From assembly GCF_032854445.1 (NCBI RefSeq), contig NC_088307.1, positions 19,296,017 to 19,360,016 of the forward strand: a stretch of 64,000 bases of DNA, written 5' to 3'. The notes beneath the pieces are model-generated. The model had not been told where the DNA came from and made no database searches. It was given only the letters and a program-made list of their open reading frames with translations. The DNA is from Liolophura sinensis (taxonomy: Eukaryota > Mollusca > Polyplacophora > Chitonida > Chitonidae). Positions 40,701 to 52,672 of this stretch are shown in pieces; the first letter of the stretch is position 1; each line of letters opens with the position of its first letter. The position numbers and the translations under genes are program-made.

Positions 40701-43700
40701 TGACATTTTCTTATGGTACGTTTGTTGTGCTATATTTTGTCATCACAATTACTGTACCATTGTGGTATACGTGAAAGGTGCGGGCTCTGCTTGTGGCATA
40801 CCCAGACATCAGCGTCAAAGTTGCTCTGCGACACCCTGTGCGACACTGAAATAGCAGCTGTAATCGATAGCAGACCTTACAATTGAGTTTACAGTTGATT
40901 GTAAAAATACTTTGAGCCGCTTGTACAAAGGACTAATAAGGCAGTGGTAAATTGTTGAAGTTACAGTCGCCATCGAAGGACAAATTTGACTTAAGGTGGC
41001 CTGTGTAAATTGCACAATGTACCAGTCAATAACTTTCCGTCCCTTCATTTTCAAAAGAGTTCTAAATTATAATGATTTAGCAGCTAACAACAGCAACATG
41101 TGAAAAAAATGCTCGTAACATGTTTTTGAGAGAATAACATTGTACCTGTTTGCAAACCTAGTCAAAAGTTACTAACTAACGATCAATCGAAGACAAGTAT
41201 TTGTACTAAACTTCAATTTGGGGCGATTGTTGACAACTGGGTTGACCTGATTAGAATTTCTAATTGTAAGTTACACTATCGTAGCTTATAATCCCTTTGT
41301 GCAAAAGAAATGTGGATTGTTTGCTAAGGCTATGATCAAGATCTCAGCAATTTACAATCAACTTAGGCTTACGATCCCTTTGTGCAAGCATCCCCAGTAA
41401 CGGGGACAGCAATGTTATGGTAAATGTTAGGGTGCCATCTTAACAAGTACTGCAGGTGTGAAGTTATATGTGCCTGTAAAGCACAGTAACCTGAGGGGGA
41501 CGTTCCATCATTGATGCTCTGTGTGGATAGTAATTGCCTCATGATATTGTGTATTGTGCGTTAGAATCAGTGTTAAGGTAAATGTTGTTGTGGTATATCA
41601 AAACGTGTGGTATCAAAAAGACCCGAAATTTTGCATAGGTGTAAATGGAAATAACATGAGGGAGGATTTTCCATCATTGATTAATTATTATTAATTACCG
41701 TAAAATGCCAGGTATGTGACCTTTGCCCTTTTTTTTAAAATCAGAATCCATGATAAGGTAAATGTTAAAGCCCTTTATTCATCAAGCTGAAGTTTGTGTT
41801 TATATGTCTCTGGACAGGCAAGCTCTTTTACAACCTCAGTTTTTAGTCTTAGCAAAGACTCAAGTGAAATGCAGTTAAAATATTTTACACTTAAATATGA
41901 AAAAGTTTGACAACCAGGGGATTGGTATGGCCTCTCAGCAATCATAGCAGTAGACTAGACTTGTCAGATTAGTGTTCATCTCATTGGTTACACGATTTAA
42001 ATTATTGAAATTTCATTAGTGAAGTCTTTACTTCAAATAAAACCTCTTCCAATAAAGTTTTTATTTTTTTATTCAGCTGTCGTGACTATTTAATACTTAT
42101 GAGACAAAGAGTGTCAGTTTCTCACCGTGTTAAATTCGTTGGTGTCTTAAAACTGCAACAGCAGCACAGTCCCGCATCAGCCTCTCAATAATTTGATCAC
42201 TTTGAGTTCAAGTCCAGCTCATTTGGACGTTCTCTACTGTTGAATATGGAACTGTCTGCCAGTAACCTACCGATTTTGTGTGTGTTTCCCACGAACTATG
42301 CCTGGTTTCCTCACAATGAAGAGGATCACCTGTAGATAATCTTCCCAGTAATGTGGATTGTAAGTCAGGTACTCCCTGATATTCAAATGTTGTAATACCT
42401 CTGTTTTAAGGCCTTTATTCCATCAAATGGAACAGTTTGCTATTTCCAGAAACCTCTACAATACTGACAGGACTAAGCAGGAATGTATATACAAATGCCG
42501 TATTAAAGGAGAAGAAAATGTAAATATCCATCAAATACCATTGAAAAGAGTATGCATTTCCTCGCAGGTGCATGCCATTAAAAAATTCTAATATGTACCT
42601 CAGGTTGATAAATTATAAATAAAGTCTGCGCCAACATCCGCTGTGGGCGACGCCAATTTGCCTAAGAATTACTCCTGAAGTCTTCTGTGTTAGGAGGAGA
42701 ATTGCCGTCGGAAACCGCCAAAGTGCAGTTCGTACATTTCCGAGAAGTGTACAACTCTTCTTCTCAGAAGGTAACGAACAGTACAGTTTGTTTTCCGTTT
42801 AACAATCGGGGAAACCAAAATGTTATACGTAAGTTCCAAGTTTACACGAACAAGCCATAGGTTTTAACGACTCTCTTTGGCTGAGAGGCAACATGTCCCT
42901 AGTATAAATTACAGAGTGTTAAAGATGGAGGACGCAATGAACTCAGCGATTTATGCCAGCTTTGCCGTTTTCATGCTTCACGTGTATGGCGAGGAAAAAT
43001 GGCAAAATTAAGCAGCAGACCCCACCAGAAAAATGTGCTCTTTTCAACCTATAGTGTCATGTTTTTAAGTTTTTCTTCTCCTGTAAAATATGACGGATAG
43101 ACACACCGTCATAAAGATCTGGTGCAGTCGTGAAAATGAGGACTTGTTGCTGTGTTGAAGAACAGTAACAGTTAGGATGGTTAGGATGGGTGTTATCTCA
43201 AGAGTTTTTTTAGTGAGGCAAAACATTCAGTGTGTCATCTTGCTAGGAGACGCTGCTGTCATTATGATTGAAAAAATGTTAAGAAAAGAAGTTTATATGA
43301 AATAGCAAGGAAGGGAGCTAGCAATCTTAGAGGTTGTTTCAGGCAGGAGATTTTTCATTTTTGAATCAGCTATGGCAGAAATGAGTTTTTGTTTTCAGTG
43401 GAGTGTTTTATCCACTGTGTCATGTTTAGTATGGTGTATACACTAAGGGGCTGGCGTGGCCAAGTGATTAGCGTGCCAGCATGGCGCAATGACTGTGGAA
43501 CAGCTCTGAGTTCAAGCCCAGCACATGCTGGCTATCTCTCCATTCATAGGAGAGAAAGTCAGTAAGGCAACCTGCAGATGGTCGTGGGTTTCTGCCGGGC
43601 TCTACCCAGTTTCCACCCACATGCTGTCTTGAAAGTGAAAGTGAAGTATTCTTGAATATATTATTAACACACCAATCAAATAAATAAGTAAATTTAAACT

Positions 43701-46700
43701 CTAAATTTAAAGGTAAAGTAATTGTCATCCTTTGTGTTGCAGAGATATTACATTAGGGAAGGAGAATAACCCAATTCCTGGTGTGAACGCCGTCGACGAA
43801 GAAGAGAACCCCACCGATTATTTGTATATCACAGAAAACTGCGAAACCACACCGCTAAATATCAACCGTACCATTACCAGTTTACAGGTAAGTGGGCGAG
43901 TGGCTTGTAATCTCTGCTGGAGTTATTGGCTGATTGACCATGTAAATTCAATACACGTAGATGTATCTGGTTGGTCAGTTATCAGCTAGTCTCTGCCCTC
44001 ACACCCGGCTGGCATTTTTTTCATCGTCGTGTTTTTAGTTTCGTACTCCTAGCACTCTTGGTTTGTTTTCACAGGTAGTGTGGTAAATGTTTTGATAGAT
44101 CAGGGACTGCTTTCCAATACCCTATATGCATCTAGGAGCCATTGCTTTACCCCTTCTGATCCTCATTTATGCCTTCTATAAACTAGGCTGATGATATCAG
44201 TGGGCTCCACTGGGGACTAATCCCTAAGAAATAAATCAGATTTAAAAGTTCTCAGCATTTCTGACATCAATGAAGTCTATAAAACATGTTGAATTATTTA
44301 AATTTAATGATGTAACATTATATTTGCACCTGGTGGTTTTCTTTGCAGAGCTGTAATTGTAAAGATAGCTGCTCGTCCAATATGTGCAACTGTAGTCGAA
44401 ACAGCGTCAAGTGCTGGTTTGATAAGGTAAGCTTATGTTGCTGTGGTTATAAAGAAGGTTATGTTATTGTCTGCATTTGTCAGGTAGGTGGATGAGTTGC
44501 TTGTGAGCACAGGTTAGCCTTGGTTCAAGGTCCAAACCATTAGATTTTGATAGTTATGGGGGGTCCTGCAATTTTTCATTATTGACAGTCAGGGGGAAAA
44601 AAAAAACAGCAGATAAACAAAGTATTGTCCCTGTGTTTGTAGTGAGGGAACTTCTATATTCACCCTAAATGACCAAAATTTTTTGTCGGCAAATAAATAT
44701 TATTTTGGTGCTGAAACTTGCCATTTTTCCGGAAGGACATCATCCTGCCATCCAAACAAACCTGAAAGCACCTATTTAAAATCGTTGGAATTTCAGAGTA
44801 AGGAAATATTAGGAAGTTAGTCATGGACAGAAGTTTAGGTCATTTAGGGAAGTTGAAGTTTGTGCTCGAGCTGTGAAGCTAATTTCTTTGACCAAGTTTT
44901 GAACTTTTCTTCAACTTTATTGTAAGGGAAAAATTGTGGAGCAAATGAAATGAATAAATTAAGTAGAAAAGGCATGATATATACCTAATACAATCAGAAC
45001 ACAACTGATTAATGGTACACTGAATCTATAATCTCTTATTGATATGGCACAATAACAGGAAAAAATCTCAGCAGAAATAAATTTTGGTATAGGACCTAGT
45101 TTGGTAGGATGCGGTTTCACATCAGATGGACATGCATTAATTAATTGAGGTGGTTAGCGTGCCAGCGCGGAGCAGTGACCCAGTAGCCTATCACCAATGC
45201 GGTCGCTGTAAGATCAAGTCCAGCTCATGCTGGATTCCTCTCTGTCCGTACATTGAAAGGTCTGCCACCTACCTGTGGATGGTCGTGAATTTCTCGTAGA
45301 GCTCTGCCTGGTTTCCTCCCACCATAATGTTGGCTGCCGTCGTATAAGTGAAATATTCTTTAGTACGGTGTAAAACTCCAATCAAATATATAACACGCAT
45401 TATTGTTTGATTGGTCCATACACAGCCTTATCGGTCATAGTCTCGACGCTGACCAGTGTGATCAGACATAGCTGCCATGTCGGCCGTCTGGTCATTCTTT
45501 AGGCCAGTAAGTTTACATTAGCAGCCACAAATGACTTGTTCATGCCTGTGTAATGAAGGAGGCCCGTGGGACATGTCAAGCTATCTGAGCTGTCGTCTGT
45601 TATATTCTAATGTCGCTCTTCATTGTCTACTCGTCTGCAATGTCCATAGTGAGATGAGGCTGAGGCTGTAGACATGCCGTTTTTGTTTTCTTGTGTCTCC
45701 TTCTTTTTTTATCTTCACCAGTCAGTGGGGACATGTATCGTTATAGTATGGTGCTGTCTGTATGTACAATTTTGGGCATTAGCACTCCAACTCAAGGGAG
45801 TTTATTAAAAGGAGTTTATTTCAGACTTTTCGTATCTTTGCCCAAGGTGTTCATTCAAGCATATTCTTAAGGTATTATTCTGTGATGAGTGATTATAGGG
45901 CTGAAACTGGCCAATCCGTAACCGGTGTTGTTTTGTCTCCAAAATCAAATAATAAATGTACATAAATTGCACTGAAAGTTTTTCTTTCATTTCAAAAAGG
46001 TTGAGGAATTAGGGTACCTGCAGCCTGTTGCTTTAGTAAAATTTTGAGTAGGCAACTGTCCATTTTGAGCAGGCAGCTGTCCACTTTGAGCAGGCAGCTG
46101 TCCACTTTGAGCAAGGCTTCTGTTTGACTTCATTCAATGCTCTGCTTTGGAGTGCTAGATCCAGAGTCAGCCCTAGGTTGAGTCACGCCTAAGACCTTAA
46201 AAGAGTAAGTTGTAACTTTCTCGTTTGGCATTCAGTATTAAGGGTATATCAACGATTGGTTGACCCTGGTCAGTATAATGGTCCGGACAGGGCAGGTTAC
46301 TTGCCTTTGGTAAGTCATCTCAGTGAAGCAGCACTAGATAAAAGAGCGATGGAAATCCTGTGACAAGGAGGCACATTACATGCGCTCTAAGGACTCTTTC
46401 GACATATGACTGAAAAATTATTAAGTACATTAAACCCCAAGCACTCAATCACTCACTCACTCACAAAATCAAGTCTCTCTGTCATTGAGTGGGCTGCTTG
46501 TACGGAAAAAGATAATGAAAGCCTGTCATCTGCAGAACTGCTTTATTTACAGTTATAAAAATTTGTCGGCTTTTTGTTTCTACCATTAGAGCAGGGGCCT
46601 GTTGAAAACGAGTCACTGCGCTTTATGATTTATCCCTTTGTGCAGTGGGTTTCATGTTGACACTTTATGTGAAGAACTGCTTCACTGAAGAGTTTGAAAT

Positions 46701-49700
46701 AGAGGACAATACTATGTATTTCAACCATCAACACCAAGCCTGATGACATGGTGTCTAATTACGGTGTCATGATGTGAACATGATTGTATACTTCACATCT
46801 CATTCCTTATGAGGTGTTAATTATAGATTTACTTCTTCATTTATACAACCTCGCTTGGTGCTCTGCATGAAGGGGATAGTGCAACGACTGGTTGACCCAT
46901 GTCAGTATAATGGCTTGGGTAGGATGGCTTACTTGCCTTCGGTAAGGCGTCTCAGTGAAGCAGCACTAGATAAAAGAGCAGTGGAAATCCGTCCTGCAAC
47001 AAGGAGACCCATTACAAACACCCCAAGGTTTCCTTCCTCGTCATATTACTGAAAAATTGTTAAGTACCGCGTTAAACCCCAAGCACTCAGTCATTTACAC
47101 AAAGTCCTATATTTCACATTTTTTATCAGGATGGTCGTTTATTACCTGAATTCAATACGCTGGAACCGCCGTTGATCTTTGAGTGTAACAGAGCCTGCAG
47201 ATGTTGGACGACTTGCAACAACAGGGTTGTGCAGAATGGAATCACGTAAGTACAGCTTGAAAATGTATCTCCCAGGGGTCTGGAAAACCTGAAAAAAATA
47301 TGTGGAAAACCTGGGAAAAATCTGGAAAAAAAGTGTGGAAATCCTGGGGAAAACCTGAAAAAAGAGTGTGGAAAATCTGGGAAAAAAGTGTGGAAATCCT
47401 GGGGAAAACCTGAAAAAAGAGTGTGGAAAACGTGGGGAAAATCTGGGAAAAAGTGTGGAAATCCTGGGAAAAATCTGAAAAAAGTGTGGAAAACCTGGGA
47501 AAAATCTGGAAAAAAAGTGTGGAAACCCTGGGGAAAATCTAAAAAAAAGTGTGGAAAACCTGTCGAAAATCTGGAAAAAAAGTGGGGAAATCCTGGGGAA
47601 AATCTGGAAAAAAAGTGGGGAAATCCTGGGGGAAATCTGAAAAAAAGTGTGGAAAACCTGGGAAAAATCTGAAAAAAAAAACTGGGGAAATCCTGGGGAA
47701 AATCTGAAAAAAAGTGTGGAAAACATAGCAAAAATCTTAAAAGAAACAGTGTGGAAGACATTGGGAAAAAACCTAAGAAGAAGTGTGGTAAAGCTGCAAA
47801 AAATGTGGAAAACATTGGATTGATTGGTGTTTTACGCCGTACTCAAGAATATTTCACTTATACGACGGCGGCGAAAACATTGGAGAAATCCCCCTAAAAA
47901 TTCTGGGGCGGGGTCAAAAACTTCTGGTAACCCTGGAAGGTGGAAACCGGGGATGAGTCCAGAAAACCTGGGAAAAGCCTAGAAAACTTAAGAATAGTAC
48001 AGAAAATGTGGAAAACCAGGAAAAGAAATCTTCAAAGTCACATAGAAGTGTGTCAAGCTTGTAAAGTGTCTCAAGATAGAAATCTTTTGAAGAGACTAGA
48101 AATCTTGGAATTTCAGGTTTTTCATAAAAATTGTGTTATATTAAAACTCCCTATTCACATGTTTGAGAGGTATAGCTTGTAATAACAAGTCTGATGAAAA
48201 AGGACTTTTTAGCAGTGAAATATTGGCCTTCTTGAGTATTTAAGGTTCTGAGGTGAGGAAATTTCCTCTGTGTAAAGAAGTTCAGTCTTTTATGTGGTTT
48301 AAATCAGTTAGATGGTTAAATGGATTGGTGTTGGCTCTGAGCCCTCGTGGTTTGTGCATGGTCACCTTAACGGAGCTGTTAATAAACCTGGGATTGGGTG
48401 TGTAATTAGTCAGGTGAGCTGGTTGTGTCAGTCGGAATAATGGTAACCTAATTTCCGGACGTCTTGTCTGTCTGTGGTCTGAATTATATCCTGTGTGATC
48501 TCACGGAATTCCTGATTTCTCTAGTGACAGGAATTGATAAAATTTAGAATTTTGAGGCTTTCCATTTTTTATGCTTATCATTTTTTCTTAACTGTTTTTT
48601 TGTACTGAATGGTTTTCCATTATGTTCTATTTTGCTTATGTACTAATAAGGCCAATAAGGTAAATCAATCAAATATGGAGTACCCTAATTGGCCTCTCAG
48701 ACCAATATTTTGAAATATTCTGAGAGAACTCCGGGCTGTAGAGAAATAATCTGCACAGTTTTATGAAGCTTGCATCTTTAGTGACAAACAAATCATTTTT
48801 ATGATAATTGCGTGCATAAATTGGACTGAAATAAGTGCTTTATAGGCCAGAAAGGTTGAATATCTACAGTGTTGTCTGTGAAAAGTGCTTACCAACTAGT
48901 TGAATATACTATGGATCAAGAAGTGCTAGATTTATCCACACAAATACAAATGTTTAATGCATAATACTTGCTGTCGTCTTATAATTGAAAATATTCTTGA
49001 GTACATCCTGAAACACCATAAGACGAATAATCAACTAAATAAATAATTAAAGTGAAAGACAGCTTCTGTTTATGTGAACTGAAAGACTACGATTCAAAAT
49101 ATCTTAAACAGGCATTAAATGCTTTTTTATTTTTTTTTTTCAACCCAGTAAAAGTATAGTGAAACTTCATCTGCACACAGCTTCAGCATATCTCCATTAT
49201 CAAGGCAAGAGTGACATCGTGTTTACTCTAGCTCTCTAATGCCGAAGGTATTTTTAGAACAACAGTCTAGGCAGTAGCCTATGGCAGATGAAAGTTGTGT
49301 ACTGCAACAATGAAGACCCATGTGATAAATAGCTTTGTTGGAAATTGGACACATTTTATATAAGCATATTTCTTTCCCACTGCTTGAATTTTTGATACAG
49401 TAGGCCTACTAAATCATTTCCAAGGAACTCCAGCATTTAAATAGCCTGCAGATGCATGTCTTGGGTATTCCTGGTACTAGTCATAGCTTCTGGAGGGGTT
49501 TGCATTTTGGGCCCTATTCAAATGTTTACAGCATTACAATAAGAAAGTTGTACAACTAGATTCATGCTTAATTCTGAAACAAGTGGAAATAATTTTAAGC
49601 ACAACTGGGGCTGCATAATGTAGGGGTGTTAACACTGACAGTTTGGCCTCATAATTTTTGGTTATTATTTGTCTGTCTTGTGCAGGGTCAGACTTCAGTT

Positions 49701-52555
49701 ATTCCGCACCTGTAATAGAGGCTGGGGTGTCAAGACGCTGCTAGACATTCCACAGGGCTCATTTATATGCGAGTAAGTACATATTCTTTGTTTAAGCCAT
49801 CCTTAATTCTTTGTCAGAAAATATATGATAGGTCAGCAGCAGAACTTTCTTGTTGTTTCTTTTTTTTTGTATTTTTGTCCTGTTTTTTGTCGGTTAATCA
49901 AAAAGATAGGGAATTGAACAAAATTAATATTCAGCAAAAAATTAAGTAAAATATCCTATACCCCCAATGGACATATTTTTAATGAAGACTTCAATTTCTG
50001 ACAGCCACTGCTGGATACAAGTTATTGTGGGATACATGTGTTCATGAAAAACAAAAAAATCTCCTAAAAACAAACAATTAGATAAGGTATATTACATGCT
50101 AAATGTGCAAAATTTATGCTGGTTTCTGAACTTGATCTGAGGGGCCACAAAATGAGCCTGCACACAAAATTTTATCAAAATTTGAAAATAATATCTGATA
50201 CTATTGACCAATCAGAATCAAAGAAATAGTTGCCAAAACATCTGCACAGATTTGGCTGGTTTTCTGATTTAATCTAACGTTTGCACAAAACAGAGTTGCT
50301 CGTTGCACCTAAAAAACAAAAAAAAAAAAACAAAATGTGAAACTATGGCTGTGTTTTTTTTTTGCAGGTATATAGGGGAGTTGATCTCAGACTCGGAGGC
50401 AGACAGACGAGAAGACGATTCTTATTTGTTTGATCTTGACAACAAGGTAAGAGAACCTGAATGTGTTCAAAGACTTGATCAAATCTGAAATCTTCTTCCT
50501 ACTAGTTGGGTTGTGCACAAAAGTTTGTACACAGCTCCGCCTGTTCATAGCTGCTTTGTGGCACTAGGCACTGGGAACGAGGTTAGACATCTACCTTTGA
50601 CTAGGCAGTATATACCTCCAACAACAGGTCCTTACAGTGGTGGCCTCAAAGTGTTCTTATTTGTGCTGGGCTTTGTGTATCCTTTACTGGCTTATGAACA
50701 AATAGCGTAAAGTGCAAAACTGTCTGGTTTCATCCAACCCTGACCGAAAGGTAAAGGTAATATCTTGTCATGTCAGAATGGCCAGTGGGAAATGTTATTT
50801 ATTAATCAACAGTCTGGGTTTTTTTTTTATGAGCCAGTCATTTCAGATTTTCTTCTTGTAAATCGGTACATTATCAAAACGTAATGGAGCTGTAGCTTGC
50901 TCGCTGTCCAAGGATTTTACCAGTGATAAGCCAGAGTTGAACTTATCTAGGTCTGTAGGGCTGTGATTACTTCTACTATTCCTGTACCGTCCTTAATATA
51001 CAAATGCTCTCCGGCTGTACGTGGGAAGGTCTGCCAGTGAATGGCCATGGGTTCCCCCCAGGCTCTATTTGGTTTTCTCCCACCATAATGCTCGCCATCG
51101 TTGTATAAGTGAAATATTTTTGTGCAGAGCGTAATAAATAAATCAATATACTAGTGCTGTGCACCAAATAATGTCTTTTTATTGATGTGCAATGTCTGTC
51201 AGGAAAGGAAGACAAAACTCGTTGCTGAGGCTCACTGTTTCTGGGCCACTCCAACGAAAACAAGGCTTCTGTAGCTGAACAACAAGATTCATAATTACTG
51301 TAAATTACAAATTTCATGACTGTGTATTTTGTATTAGAAGGAATGTTAAAGTGAATGTTTGGGGGTGGTATCTCAAAAAGATGACTTGCTACTGACTGGC
51401 TGGCTAATGACTTGCTACTGGCTGGCTAATGACTTGCTACTGGCTGGCTAATGACTTGCTACTGGCTGGCTACTTCTTTTCCAAGAATGTTCAGCCTGGT
51501 TACTTGCTGCTGTAGCTAGTGTGGCCCTTTGACCATGATGTAGCCTGTTTTGTTCGATCCCAGCCGTAAAATAAGGACTTAGTTTGTCTGGTACAAGACC
51601 ATATCCCCTGGGTGGTCCTTCAGGATGGGGTCATGTAACCTTTGGAGATGCGTCGAACAATGATGAAATGTGTTGATTAAGCCACTCGTGAACAAACAGA
51701 ATCACGTGTGATTTATTTGCGTTAAGGATAACGACGCGGCAGAAAATGGCTAATAACACAAATGTCCACTTTAATGGGAACGACAAGACAGCTTGCGGTC
51801 GAGCGCAGATGCTCCGGATCTGCTCTCACTTCATGCCGTTGGTTGCCTAGCAACGCGACAAACGACAAAGGAGCGCCTTGTTGCGGTATCGGTATTGATT
51901 GTCGAGCTGTCTCACAAAGGTTGTTGCATGCTCGTCTTGGTACCTGGGGTGAAAAAAACTTGGGTGGGTAGTGTTACATTCTGGAGACTTGGCTTTGATC
52001 TATTAGAGTAATCAATAGAGTATTGGAATGTGGAAGTTAATTCTTATGTACGTGGAAGTGATGAAGCTGATGAGACAAACACATTATTCCTAATACTTAT
52101 GTGGAGATTAGGCAGTGATGAACTCCACTAATTCTACCCAGCTTGACCATTTTCCCCCAGGCATGATAATGCATTGGGAAAGAAGACAATTATTGTTAGA
52201 AAATTTCAGAAAAGCGCATCTGCTGGATTGTTCATACTTTGAAGTCAGTCCACTGAATACCTTGAAATGATAGATAAGCACAATTACATTTAACATCGAA
52301 GAAATGGTTTCTGATGATTTCAGAATTTCAATTTTTAAAAAAAATCTTCACGGCCGGAGAGGAAGCCAGCATGATCTGGTCTTGAACTCACAACGACCGC
52401 ATTGGTGAGAGGCTTCTCGGTCACTACGCTGTGCTAGCGCGCTAACCGACCGAGCCACGGAGGCTCCTAAAGGCATCTTTAGGAGGATTCATAGCTGTAA
52501 TGATTTTATGTAAAAATGTCTTTCATGTATCGTACTATGTTTACTTTGTGTCTTC

Positions 52556-52590
<35 letters not shown>

Positions 52591-52632
52591 GTATATAGTT
52601 TTTGTTACCTGGATTTTACCATGTCTTTTTAA

Positions 52633-52672
<40 letters not shown>

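Noticed and set aside
47388-47672. 94-codon Lys/Gly/Trp-rich plus-strand frame
   Set aside because: Low-complexity product of the purine-rich repeat inside intron 23.
47126-47815. 229-codon open frame on the minus strand (Phe/Pro/His-rich)
   Set aside because: It is the complement of the purine-rich array plus antisense exon 23; regular 11-13 residue periodicity follows the repeat, not a protein family.
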